A stretch of 64,000 nt of DNA from Nostoc sp. CHAB 5824. Lineage in GTDB: Bacteria > Cyanobacteriota > Cyanobacteriia > Cyanobacteriales > Nostocaceae. Position 1 is the first letter of the stretch; each line of letters opens with the position of its first letter. Shown one piece after another: positions 26,880-35,399 of the stretch. Under the pieces are notes generated by a model. The model was not told the DNA's origin. It searched no databases and worked only from the letters and a program-made list of their open reading frames with translations. Location of the stretch: the NCBI RefSeq assembly GCF_020829665.1, contig NZ_JAIVFT010000024.1, positions 1 to 64,000 of the forward strand. The letters are read 5' to 3'. Both the position numbers and the translations under genes were made by a program.

Positions 26880-27513
26880 TTTGCTCTACAATCTTCTTCG
26901 CTATGTTGTGCAGCAACTTGGTATTTCATTTCACACTCCAATATCTAATAACATCGTCATGCAATTTTAGATTTTAGATTTTAGATTGACCTTAGCAATC
27001 AAGTCAGGCGTTTGTCAATTAATTTTAGATTTCGTAGTGAGCGCTTAGTCAAACGATTTTGGCTTTTAGATTTATTGCATGTAGCTTGCTTCTTACGGAG
27101 GAAGCGAGTTTATACTCGCTCGCTTTCAGACCTTTTTAAATTTTGAATCTTCAATCCAAAATTTAAAATCTAAAATTCGGTGACAGAACCCAAAAAAATA
27201 ACAGGGTTTTATCCCTGCATACACTAGCGCTTGTTTTACTATTGGACTACTCAAACGTGAACAGTATGTTTGAGGAAAAGCGCTGCTGACGTTTGCTGGC
27301 AGGCAACGTCAAAGTTAAGCTTATTGAAGAAAAGGAAATGGATGTCAATAAACTTATGTTAGAATAGCTACGAAACAGAAACAGCTAATTGTATCTTTGC
27401 GTTTACAATTTTCCTTCTCCTAAACTTCATAGTTTTGCCTATTCTCGTAAATCACAAACTACCACGGGTAATGCTGAGACTGCTTATTGTAACTATGATG
27501 ATACTCATCATTA
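26880..27513. other. Repeat-rich spacer without a gene
   Basis: Contains ATTTTAG heptamer repeats (about 26965-26985) and an inverted pair, TTAGATTTTAG-type runs facing AAATCTAAAATTC (about 27160-27180). A short palindromic GC-poor tract follows at 27190-27320. No open frame is supported. Confidence 0.5.
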
Positions 27514-27729
27514 CTACCAATCAAGGTGTGTCAAATACTTATCAAGGTATTTTTTAACGTAATCACCGTATCCATAGTCGTCATCGTCTTTCTCGTATTT
27601 TTTGCCATGTTTTTTCTCGTATTTTTTCTCGTATTTTTTCTCTTCTTTTTCCTTGTGTTTATAGGTACCACCAGAGAGGTTGGCTTCTTCACAAGTAGTC
27701 AGTTCGCTAAATAGTATGTTCGTCTGCAT
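27514..27729 (-). CDS. Double-glycine leader peptide with a Lys/Glu/Tyr-repeat core
   Basis: A 71-residue peptide on the minus strand. The start is the ATG at 27729, supported by GAGGAG 10-15 nt upstream (a longer frame reaching 27798 adds a basic stretch without a leader shape). Residues 1-21 form a double-glycine leader ending EEANLSGG, the cleavage pattern used by peptidase-containing (C39) ABC exporters. The predicted 50-residue core is extremely charged and repetitive: EKKYEKKYEKKHGKKYEK, then DDDDYGYGDY and KKYLDKYLTHLDW. There is no Cys in the core, so it is not a lanthipeptide or a disulphide bacteriocin type. No exporter or modifying enzyme is adjacent. The gene lies in a large AT-rich region. 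Function unknown. Confidence 0.6.
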   Translation of the reverse strand: MQTNILFSELTTCEEANLSGGTYKHKEKEEKKYEKKYEKKHGKKYEKDDDDYGYGDYVKKYLDKYLTHLDW

Positions 27730-28400
27730 ATTTTTAGTTCTCCTCAGTTGATTGTTGGGATTAGAGTTATCGCCAAAGCCAAAGTAATAGATATACACAT
27801 AAAGCGTATACTTAGTTGCTTTTTTGTTTCTCTAGAAGCATTATACGACTCTAGCTCACCAGGTCAAGCAACTAAGTCGTGACAAAACATGTATTATACG
27901 TCTTCAACACAGATATGACATAGTTCATAATTTATACAAATTTAATTAAATATAAGTTCTTATTTATCAAAAAATAGCAGGCATCAATACGAGTACGATA
28001 AATACAGCGAGCTAAAAACTTAATTTTGTCAAAAAATAATGGATAAAGTAAGGTAATTAAGTATTAATACTAATAAAGTAGCGAACATTTGGAGAATTAA
28101 AGATATAATCGAGTAAACCGAACAACAATTTTATACAAATTATACTTAAATAGATTTATAAAACTCAGAACTGGATTCTGCATTTTTGAATAAGTATTTT
28201 TATGTGCAAATATTTTTGCAATAAATAATTTTATACAACTCAAATTTTAATAGACATAATTTCTTCTAATATAGAAACGTTTAACTTCGCTGAAATATTT
28301 ATTAATTTAAAAAGAGCTTAGCATTGACTATAACAAATGTTTTGCAAATAGATAAAGGAAAAATAAAGTTTTTCATAAAAATTATAAAGATTTGGTGTTT
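27730..28400. other. AT-rich region upstream of the GG-leader peptide gene
   Basis: About 670 bp of markedly AT-rich DNA with no supported gene. The first 120 bp probably contain the promoter of the peptide gene. The rest is low in GC compared with the neighbours, suggesting foreign or decayed DNA. Confidence 0.45.
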
Positions 28401-28417
28401 CTACTAAAATGCGTTAA

Positions 28418-28693
28418 TTGCTCTTTATTCAAATTTTATTAGTCATCGAAGCCAAACAATCAGATTTAGTTCGAGGATTTACTCAACTCGCTGTTGAATT
28501 AATAGCACTTGAACAATGGACTAAATCCACATCTGAACTTCTATATGGAGCAGTTATGACTGGTGAAGACTGGCGTTTTGGAGTTTACCATCGTGCAAAT
28601 CGTCAGATGACTCAAAACCAGAAACATTATTAAGTTCCAGAAGATTTATCTGTATTAGTAAAAATTATTGCAGGTATTATTTCTGGTTCATAA
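28418..28693 (+). pseudogene. Remnant of a cyanobacterial hypothetical gene
   Basis: A frame reading IEAKQSDLVRGFTQLAVELI, then ALEQWTKSTSELLYGAVMTG and WRFGVYHRANRQMTQNQKHY reaches a stop at 28633. The same frame continues VPEDLSVLVKIIAGIISGS to 28693. From memory this matches the C-terminal half of a common Nostoc protein resembling a nuclease-like domain (V-E-A-K near the start may be part of it). The N-terminal half is missing. It is a 5'-truncated, stop-containing remnant. Confidence 0.5.
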
Positions 28694-28750
28694 ACTGGGG
28701 ACTGGGGACGCGGAGAATAACCAATCCCCAATCTCTTTACGTCAATCGAA

Positions 28751-29137
28751 TCAACGTCCTTGAGTTGCCAAAAACTGACGCAAGCTCAACAAACTCAAAG
28801 TTTGACCAAAATTTAAAGGCAAAAGTGAAATTCCTTCCAAGCGGGATTGTACCCAACCTTCTCCCCAGTACCATTCATGGAACCCGTCAATGCCTCCACT
28901 AAGTAACAAGCGGAGACAGTTGGATTTGACAACATCTACTTGATGATGAATCGGGACTGGCCCAGTCCAGGTAGTAAACTGGAATCCTGGAAGCAGTTCT
29001 TCTGGCATTCCTGGCGCGAAGCGTTGCCCTAAGAGCCATTTTTTTAGTTGCATCGGATGCAGGAGGCTGTCACGAATTGCATCTGTTGGTGCTTCAATTT
29101 CGATACGCAGTTGGCTTTGTTGAAAATTACCCAGCAT
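28751..29137 (-). CDS. Hypothetical protein, SRPBCC-like
   Basis: A 128-residue soluble protein. The N-terminal strand and helix RIEIEAPTDAIRDSLLHPMQ, followed by LKKWL and alternating beta segments, resemble the START/SRPBCC ligand-binding fold (R-I-E-I-x-A-P-x-D-x-I). That is pattern recognition only. The start ATG at 29137 is the first in frame. It is divergent from hslO, with about 140 bp between them that could hold both promoters. Confidence 0.6.
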   Translation of the reverse strand: MLGNFQQSQLRIEIEAPTDAIRDSLLHPMQLKKWLLGQRFAPGMPEELLPGFQFTTWTGPVPIHHQVDVVKSNCLRLLLSGGIDGFHEWYWGEGWVQSRLEGISLLPLNFGQTLSLLSLRQFLATQGR

Positions 29138-29277
29138 TTTTATAGGATTACCTAAAGGTGAGACATCGCTATTTCTAATATTGCAAATACAATCACTGAT
29201 TATTGCAGCGTCACTTTTCTACCAGCAGAGAACTTAGAATAGAAAAAGTGAACTTGTTAAGAAATGTAAGGTTATTC

Positions 29278-30183
29278 ATGGCGGATCAGTTAATTCGTGC
29301 AACAGCAGCCGAAGGTGGAATTCGTGCCGTAGGTGTGATCACCACACGTTTAACAGAAGAAGCACGGGGGCGCCACAAGCTTTCCTATGTGGCAACGGCA
29401 GCACTGGGACGGACTATGGCAGCGGGCTTGTTAATGGCTTCTAGTATGAAGCGAACTGGATCGAGGGTCAATGTCCGGGTGAAGGGTGATGGGCCTTTGG
29501 GTGGCATATTGGTAGATGCAGGCTTAGATGGTACGGTACGCGGATATGTAGGAAATCCATCTATAGAATTGCCTCCCAATGCCAAAGGTAAGCTAGACGT
29601 TGGTGGTGCAGTAGGTGATGGCTACCTTTATGTTGTGCGGGATATCGGTTATGGTTATCCTTACTCTAGTACTGTAGAACTAGTTTCTGGCGAAATTGGC
29701 GATGATGTAGCTCATTATCTGGTGAATTCCGAACAAACACCTTCAGCTTTAGTTTTAGGTGTCTTTGTGGGAGCAGGTGGAGTAACTGCGGCTGGAGGAT
29801 TACTGGTACAAGTATTGCCCAAAGCTGCCAGAGACGAGGCCTTAGTAGAAACGTTGGAATCGCGGGTAGCTGGTTTAGCAGGATTTACGCCATTATTGCA
29901 AGCCGGGAAGAATTTGACTGAAATCTTTGGCGACTTGTTGGGAGATATGGGGCTAGTAATCTTTCCCGAACGGCAAATACTGCGCTTCCACTGTGGTTGT
30001 TCTTTTGATCGCGTTTTGGGGGCACTGAAGATTTTGGGAGAAGCTGAACTGCAAGATATGATTATTAAAGATGATGGTGCTGAAGCAACTTGCGAATTTT
30101 GCGGCAACGTCTACCAGGCAAGTAGCGATCAGTTAGCTCAATTAATTGCCGATTTGCAAGCGGAATCTACTGTTTCAGGATAA
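29278..30183 (+). CDS. hslO: Redox-regulated chaperone Hsp33
   Basis: About 301 residues from ATG 29278, where MADQLIRATAAEGGIRAVGV is the family N-terminus (an in-frame ATG 75 nt upstream would add a non-homologous stretch). The C-terminal zinc site is CGCS plus CEFC, the four-Cys redox switch of Hsp33 that senses peroxide and opens the chaperone. The domain LLGDMGLVIFPERQILRFHC links the N-terminal chaperone part to the switch. A holdase used under oxidative and heat stress, in the cytosol. Confidence 0.93.
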   Translation: MADQLIRATAAEGGIRAVGVITTRLTEEARGRHKLSYVATAALGRTMAAGLLMASSMKRTGSRVNVRVKGDGPLGGILVDAGLDGTVRGYVGNPSIELPPNAKGKLDVGGAVGDGYLYVVRDIGYGYPYSSTVELVSGEIGDDVAHYLVNSEQTPSALVLGVFVGAGGVTAAGGLLVQVLPKAARDEALVETLESRVAGLAGFTPLLQAGKNLTEIFGDLLGDMGLVIFPERQILRFHCGCSFDRVLGALKILGEAELQDMIIKDDGAEATCEFCGNVYQASSDQLAQLIADLQAESTVSG

Positions 30184-30337
30184 AGTATAAAAGGGCACTG
30201 ATTTTTGAGATTGCTAATGGTACTCTGTGGAGAGAGATAATCAAAAAAGTAGCTTTTTAATCATGAGAAAGTTACTATGTCAACAATGGAATTATCGACC
30301 TAAAACAGAGCGCTATTCAATTATTTTGGTGTGAGAG

Positions 30338-32404
30338 ATGACAGAGCGGGATATTCCAGACAGTTGGTCTTCAGCCAGTGGAAGAGAGCCAGATCAAAAC
30401 AAAAGATTATCCCGAACAGAACAATTCGGTGAAACTCAGCCATTTGATGTCCCAGCTACTGGTTCTACCTCCAAGTCAGTGAAGCGGCGAAAAAAAAACC
30501 ATACGAAAGGATTACCTATAAATAGTAATTCGGAAAAAACTGCACAACTCAGTAGTACTGGAAAATGGCCCCGCTGGATGAAAAGCTGGACATTGTGGCT
30601 GGTACTACTAATGTTGATTCCCGGCAGTGTAGGATTCTTGGCAATGGCAATGCTACTGAAGTTGCCAACAGCCCCTAATTGTCCCTCGATTTTCTGGCCC
30701 CTAGCTAGTGCTTCTGTGCGGTTACACTGCGCTCAGTTGGCGGCTTCTAAACAGACAGTCAACGACCTATTGCAAGCGATCGCTCTGGTGAAGGAACTAC
30801 CACAAAATCACCCGTTGCATGGAGAAATTGATCGTTTCATCGAAGAATGGTCGCGGGATATTTTGAAGCTAGCCGATCAAAGTTTCCAAACAGGGAATTT
30901 AGAGGAAGCGATCGCTACTGCTCAGAAAATACCGGAAGATGTGGCAGCTTATAAATTAGTCGATGAGCAAATTGGCAAATGGCAGTCAATTTGGTCAAAG
31001 GCAGAAGCCACGTACAACGGTGCGATCGCCCAAGTAAAGGAACGGCGCTGGCAATCGGCATTTATGTTATCCGCCAAAATGCTGCGCGTAGACAATCAGT
31101 ACTGGGCGGGTACTAAATACGACCAATTGAACCGTCTAATTGCCACAGCGCGGGAAGATGGCGATAAGTTAGGAAAAGCTGAAAGTTTAGCAAACAGCAA
31201 AGTTGTTGATAATTTATTAGAAGCTATCAAGTTAGCCGAGTCCATTGGTCAAGAAAGTTACATTTACCAAAAAGCTCAGGAAGCGATTCCCGCATTTGGA
31301 CGCAAAATGCTGGAGTTGGCACAAGCAAAACTAGACAAGCAGGATGCGGATGAAGCACTGAATATTGCTAGACAAATTCCAGAAATTACGAAACTACAGG
31401 GCAAAACAGATGACTTTATCGCCATAGCTGACGCCAAAAGAAGTGCTTGGATAGGTAACGTTTCTGGTTTAGAGGCAGCGATCGCTCAAGCACAACAAAT
31501 CGATCCTTCAAGACCAGTGTATAACGAAGCACAGCAATTGATTGCACGTTGGCAATTGGAAATTGAAGATGTTGCCAATCTAGAAAAAGCGAGAATATTG
31601 GCCAGCCAAGGGACGGTGCCTAATTTAACAGCAGCGATCGCCCAAGTGCAGCTGATTCCTGCTAGTAACCCCCGTGCCACAGAAGCTAGACAAGAAATAG
31701 GTCGCTGGCGTACTCAAGTAGAAACAATTGAAGATCAACCTTATTTAGAACGCGCCGAACAGATAGCAATATTCGATGATATCAATTCCTTACAAGCTGC
31801 GATCGCCCAGGCTAGCGAAATTCGTAGAGGTCGGGCATTATATCCAGAAGCACGGAAAAAAATTCGTACTTGGGTAGGAAAGATTCAGCGAATTCAAGAC
31901 CAACCCTACTTAGATCAAGCACAAGAACTAGCTCAGAGTGGAAATCTTACCGCTGCTATTAGCGCAGCTCAACAAATTGCATCGTCGGGAAGGGCGCTTT
32001 CTGGGGAAGCACAAGCTGCGATAAATGAATGGGAAGGGCAAATCCGCACCAGAGAAAACTGGAGAAAAGCCCAGGAAGTGGGGGCGGCTGGCACGCCAGA
32101 AGCCTTAGTTGAGGCAATACGGCTGGCAGATCGGGTTTCAAATAATAGCATCTTGCGTATGGATGCGAATCTAGCTATTGACCAGTGGAGTCAGCAATTG
32201 TTAGAAATAGCACGCACTCAAGGTCAGTCTGATATTGCCAGAGGGATTGACATTGCCAAATCGATTCCACGCGGTAGTGCTGCTTACAGTGCGGCGCAAG
32301 AACAAATTAGGGCTTGGCAGGAATTTCTCAATCCTCAACCAGAACCTCAGCCTCAGCCTGAATCTCAACCATTTCCTCCATCAACTACTATTAATGGGCA
32401 GTAA
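30338..32404 (+). CDS. Membrane-anchored helical repeat protein (cyanobacterial)
   Basis: A 688-residue protein. The first 85 residues are hydrophilic and positively charged (for example KRRKKNHTKGLPI), followed by one membrane span at about 88-112 (WTLWLVLLMLIPGSVGFLAM). The rest is a chain of about ten ~60-residue helical repeats of the type LxAAIAQAQxIxxxxPxxxEAxxxIxRWxxxI, similar to TPR/SMC-like repeats; databases often call such proteins chromosome segregation ATPase, but no ATP-binding motif is present. It ends in a Pro/Gln/Glu-rich tail. Probably a scaffold facing the cytoplasm or periplasm. No neighbour gives a clue. Confidence 0.7.
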   Translation: MTERDIPDSWSSASGREPDQNKRLSRTEQFGETQPFDVPATGSTSKSVKRRKKNHTKGLPINSNSEKTAQLSSTGKWPRWMKSWTLWLVLLMLIPGSVGFLAMAMLLKLPTAPNCPSIFWPLASASVRLHCAQLAASKQTVNDLLQAIALVKELPQNHPLHGEIDRFIEEWSRDILKLADQSFQTGNLEEAIATAQKIPEDVAAYKLVDEQIGKWQSIWSKAEATYNGAIAQVKERRWQSAFMLSAKMLRVDNQYWAGTKYDQLNRLIATAREDGDKLGKAESLANSKVVDNLLEAIKLAESIGQESYIYQKAQEAIPAFGRKMLELAQAKLDKQDADEALNIARQIPEITKLQGKTDDFIAIADAKRSAWIGNVSGLEAAIAQAQQIDPSRPVYNEAQQLIARWQLEIEDVANLEKARILASQGTVPNLTAAIAQVQLIPASNPRATEARQEIGRWRTQVETIEDQPYLERAEQIAIFDDINSLQAAIAQASEIRRGRALYPEARKKIRTWVGKIQRIQDQPYLDQAQELAQSGNLTAAISAAQQIASSGRALSGEAQAAINEWEGQIRTRENWRKAQEVGAAGTPEALVEAIRLADRVSNNSILRMDANLAIDQWSQQLLEIARTQGQSDIARGIDIAKSIPRGSAAYSAAQEQIRAWQEFLNPQPEPQPQPESQPFPPSTTINGQ

Positions 32405-32558
32405 TATCCTTATTAACGATTTAGTTAAAACCTTTTGATACAGCATTTTCAAAGGGCATATTAGGGATGCCGGGGTGTAAGGAGAAACTTTGTTCAATGT
32501 GTTTCAATTTACAAGATTTTTCGCGTAGGAGGCACATATCTGTGCCCCTTACGAAAAT

Positions 32559-33425
32559 TCATTCTCCCCATTCCTTAATTACAGAAAATAGTGATGAGTA
32601 ATCATCATCAGCAAATGACATTTTCACAGCTGTTTGCAAGATTTGGCGCACACCTTTAATACTGCTGAGATCCAAACTCCGAGATTTCGCTTCCGAGATA
32701 AATAATTCTGTATCTTTGAGCAAGTGTTTTGTGGGGAAATTGGGATTAGCATAATTGCTATCCAACATCCGTTGTAGCTTTTTGTCAAAGGTAGGTGCGT
32801 AGAGTGAACTGTCGCGCAATATTTGCATGAACACATCCACATCAACACCCTGACGCTGGACAAAAGCTAGACTCAGAGCAAAGCTAGTTGTTAGGGAAGC
32901 TATTAGTTGATTTAGTGCCAATTTGAGCGCCGCCGCAGATCCCACTGGCCCTATAAGTAAAGGTTCTGTCCCAAAATTTTGCAGTAACTTCAAGTGGCGT
33001 TCATATTGTTCTGGCTCGGCCCCTACCATAACACTCAACTTCCCAGCTTTTGCTTCCGGAATACTCCCTAATACAGGTGCTTCTAAATACTCACCACCAC
33101 CTGCAACAACTGCATCTCTAATTTCCTGGCTTTCTGTGGGAGTAATTGTTCCCATTTGGATGATCGTGCGTCCTTCCAGAGTTTGCCAAGCAGTATCTGA
33201 AAGCAACACATTATAAATGGCCGGGGCATTAGTAAGCATGAGAATTACGCACTCAGCAGCACGAATGGCGTGGCGCGGATGTGTAGCAATTTCAGCCCCA
33301 GATGCTTGTAATGGTGCTAATTTTTCTGGGGTGCGATTGTAGGCAACTAGCTGTATATCTGCGGCTAATAACCTTTGAGCCATTGGTAGTCCCATCAGTC
33401 CAGTTCCCAGAAATGCCACCTTCAT
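32559..33425 (-). CDS. 3-hydroxyisobutyrate dehydrogenase-type NAD(P)-dependent oxidoreductase
   Basis: A 288-residue enzyme. The N-terminal Rossmann motif is FLGTGLMGLPMAQRLL (about residues 5-20). The conserved segment GTITPTESQEIRDAVVAGGGEYLEAPVLGS is the family's substrate-binding motif, and GPVGSAAALKLALNQLIA contains the catalytic Lys (about 167-184). Likely acts on a small 3-hydroxyacid or beta-hydroxyacid such as tartronate semialdehyde; exact substrate cannot be read. It stands alone on the minus strand and is followed by a small repeat cluster. Confidence 0.85.
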   Translation of the reverse strand: MKVAFLGTGLMGLPMAQRLLAADIQLVAYNRTPEKLAPLQASGAEIATHPRHAIRAAECVILMLTNAPAIYNVLLSDTAWQTLEGRTIIQMGTITPTESQEIRDAVVAGGGEYLEAPVLGSIPEAKAGKLSVMVGAEPEQYERHLKLLQNFGTEPLLIGPVGSAAALKLALNQLIASLTTSFALSLAFVQRQGVDVDVFMQILRDSSLYAPTFDKKLQRMLDSNYANPNFPTKHLLKDTELFISEAKSRSLDLSSIKGVRQILQTAVKMSFADDDYSSLFSVIKEWGE

Positions 33426-33593
33426 TTTTCACGTTCCTTTGGTACAGGGTCACCTATAGCGAGCGATCACGAGTGCGTCTGGTAGAGAGCGTCACAGCCT
33501 GTTGTAGACATCGCATTCTATCGTTTGATTTTAATATCAGTTATCAGGGAACAGTTATCTTTGAACACTGATAACTATTCACTGACTACTAAA

Positions 33594-33726
33594 TAAGCTG
33601 TTACGCATTTAATTTGTACATTTACCTGATGACTCATGACTGATGACTGAAAACCCGTCAACAGTCAACAGTCAACAGTTAACGACCCAATAGAGTGTTT
33701 ATATACTTTAGACGCGTATCAGCTTA
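33594..33726. repeat. MITE-like element, family M1, copy 1
   Basis: A 133-bp element starts TAAGCTGTTACGCATTTAAT (33594) and its right end reads as an imperfect complement (GACGCGTATCAGCTTA, ending 33726). The centre has GTCAACAGTCAAC heptamers. Two more copies occur in the window at 39969 and 49241. No ORF. Confidence 0.65.
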
Positions 33727-33739
33727 TCGTATGTAGTGA

Positions 33740-33835
33740 TTAGCCACCAGCCGCAAAAGTCGCCATAATTATCACTGAAAGTAAAATCCCTGGAGTAAGT
33801 AAGGTTACTAGCATTAACAGGTCATGACTGGACAT
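33740..33835 (-). CDS. Putative 31-residue single-span membrane protein
   Basis: On the minus strand an ATG at 33835 opens a 31-codon frame: MSSHDLLMLVTLLTPGILLS and then VIIMATFAAGG. It is a single hydrophobic helix with a short polar start, like the small photosystem, b6f and NDH subunits of cyanobacteria, though I cannot assign it to any of them. No clear Shine-Dalgarno is visible. The frame is preceded by TAGCATAACAGTG-type AT-rich text that could hold a promoter. It lies 14 bp from a MITE. Confidence 0.45.
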   Translation of the reverse strand: MSSHDLLMLVTLLTPGILLSVIIMATFAAGG

Positions 33836-33944
33836 AATTATTACTTTGGTAATGTGTTTAACTTTACAGTAATCACTGTTATGCTAGTCTAAATAAGACT
33901 GATACTGCATTCTTAAATAGAGTTTTAACTTTTTAAATTTACTT

Positions 33945-35171
33945 TTACTCTGGCACGGTCAATCCTTTTAGTGGTTGAGAAGTTTCTGTATTGTCCAGAC
34001 CTTTGCTCTGAATTAAGACTCCAAAGCCGCCCAGTCCTGTGGGATCTATAAGTTGGTGTAGTGCGTCCCGATGCTGTAGTAACTGCGAGAGAGGTTGCTT
34101 TTGATCGGAAAGGGCTGCAATACGATCGCCTAAGCCCAACGCCATCAAAAATAATCCCTGCTGGATAAAACCAACATTCTTTAAATTGCACTTCTCACCC
34201 CAGCGTTCCAAAGCCGTAAAGTCAACATGGGCAGTGATATCTTGTCGCCCAATATTGATATAAGGGTTGTCATGAAAACGATGATGGTAATAACACTGTA
34301 GCGTTCCTTGCGATCGCCTGGGATTATAGTAACGACTGGCGGGGTAGCCATAATCAATTGTTAACACATAGCCGCGCTGCAAGCGGTCTGCTACTATACT
34401 CAACCAGTCTAGAGCAGCTAAATTAATTTCACTACGGTAGCCATCTGGATATGCACTTTCGGTCAAGTCCATTTCCACTAAGTCTAAATATTTAGCTAGT
34501 TGGGGCGTTGAAGGTTCTCCTGTTACTTCTACAAATGCAAAATTTGACCTTTCCCCCAACCCCTCCCCTATGAGGGGAGAGGTCGAAGGGGGTTGGGGGG
34601 TTAGGTTTTGTGATGTTGTCACATAAATTTCTCGTAGTTCACCCGTTTCTAGGATGAATTGATACACTGGAAACGCATCAACTAATTCATTAGAAAAAAA
34701 GCAGCCTGCGATCGCATTTGGTGGTATATCCTCAAAATTGCACCAAAGCACGGGTAAATCTTGCAAATGTTGCTGCTGTTCTTGTCTTAAAGTTGGAGAC
34801 TTTTCAACAATGATGTATTCCAGTGCAGTAAAAAAATCTGGGTAGTGCTGTTGATGATATTTAAGGATATGCAATGCCAGCAGTCCTTGTCCTGCTCCCA
34901 TTTCTACCAGGGAAAAGGGTACAGGTTTTCCTAAAATTTCCCACATTTGGAAAAATTGTTCTGCGAGTAACTCGCCAAAGTCAGCACAGAGGTTAGGAGA
35001 GGTGAAAAAATCACCACCCTGAAAGCCAATTTTGACTGCATCGCTGGAATAGTAGCCATGTTCAGGGTAGTATAATGCCATGTCCATGAATTGGGCAAAA
35101 GTAATTCGCTGCTGGGGACTAGTGGTAATTTGATTGGCGATCGCAGCACACAATGCTGGATTTGAATCCAT
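33945..35171 (-). CDS. SAM-dependent methyltransferase of the MidA/NDUFAF7 (DUF185) family
   Basis: About 408 residues from ATG 35171 (MDSNPALCAAIANQI). The motif GYYSSDAVKIGFQGGDFFTSP, the SAM-binding motif SLVEMGAGQGLLALHIL, the region SNELVDAFPVYQF and GYVLTIDYGYPASRYYNP are typical. Mitochondrial NDUFAF7 methylates an arginine of complex I; the bacterial target is unknown, though cyanobacteria have NDH-1. A ~20-residue Pro/Gly-rich insertion (about 204-222, NLTPQPPSTSPLIGEGLGE) comes from a palindromic repeat at 34549-34605. Start chosen by family; an upstream in-frame start would add 21 codons. Confidence 0.85.
   Translation of the reverse strand: MDSNPALCAAIANQITTSPQQRITFAQFMDMALYYPEHGYYSSDAVKIGFQGGDFFTSPNLCADFGELLAEQFFQMWEILGKPVPFSLVEMGAGQGLLALHILKYHQQHYPDFFTALEYIIVEKSPTLRQEQQQHLQDLPVLWCNFEDIPPNAIAGCFFSNELVDAFPVYQFILETGELREIYVTTSQNLTPQPPSTSPLIGEGLGERSNFAFVEVTGEPSTPQLAKYLDLVEMDLTESAYPDGYRSEINLAALDWLSIVADRLQRGYVLTIDYGYPASRYYNPRRSQGTLQCYYHHRFHDNPYINIGRQDITAHVDFTALERWGEKCNLKNVGFIQQGLFLMALGLGDRIAALSDQKQPLSQLLQHRDALHQLIDPTGLGGFGVLIQSKGLDNTETSQPLKGLTVPE
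34549..34605. repeat. Palindromic repeat in frame inside the MidA-like gene
   Basis: The arms CTTTCCCCCAACCCC and GGGGGTTGGGGGG face each other around the inner hairpin CTCCCCTATGAGGGGAG (34563-34579). The whole makes a 55-bp hairpin that is very GC-rich in an AT-rich gene. It is translated as TPQPPSTSPLIGEGLGE, a typical cyanobacterial repeat peptide. Confidence 0.75.
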
Positions 35172-35399
35172 AAAATTTGAGGTTTTAGATTGGGGAATAG
35201 AAAAAATAAATGAATTATGAATGATGCAAAACAAAATTCATAATTTCCCTAACGGTCTACAAACCCCATAATATCGACCACTGTGGCATAAGCGCTGGCA
35301 TTTATTGACAGACAAAAGTTGAGAAGTTTGCGGTTACATGCGATCGCCACCAATGCAACGCCACAAAATAGTTCAGCATCTACTACATGCATCAAATCA

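Noticed and set aside
27526..27714. Hydrophobic plus-strand frame (VFFLVFFLF) antisense to the GG peptide
   Set aside because: It is the antisense of the Lys/Glu-repeat gene; the minus strand has the start and ribosome site.
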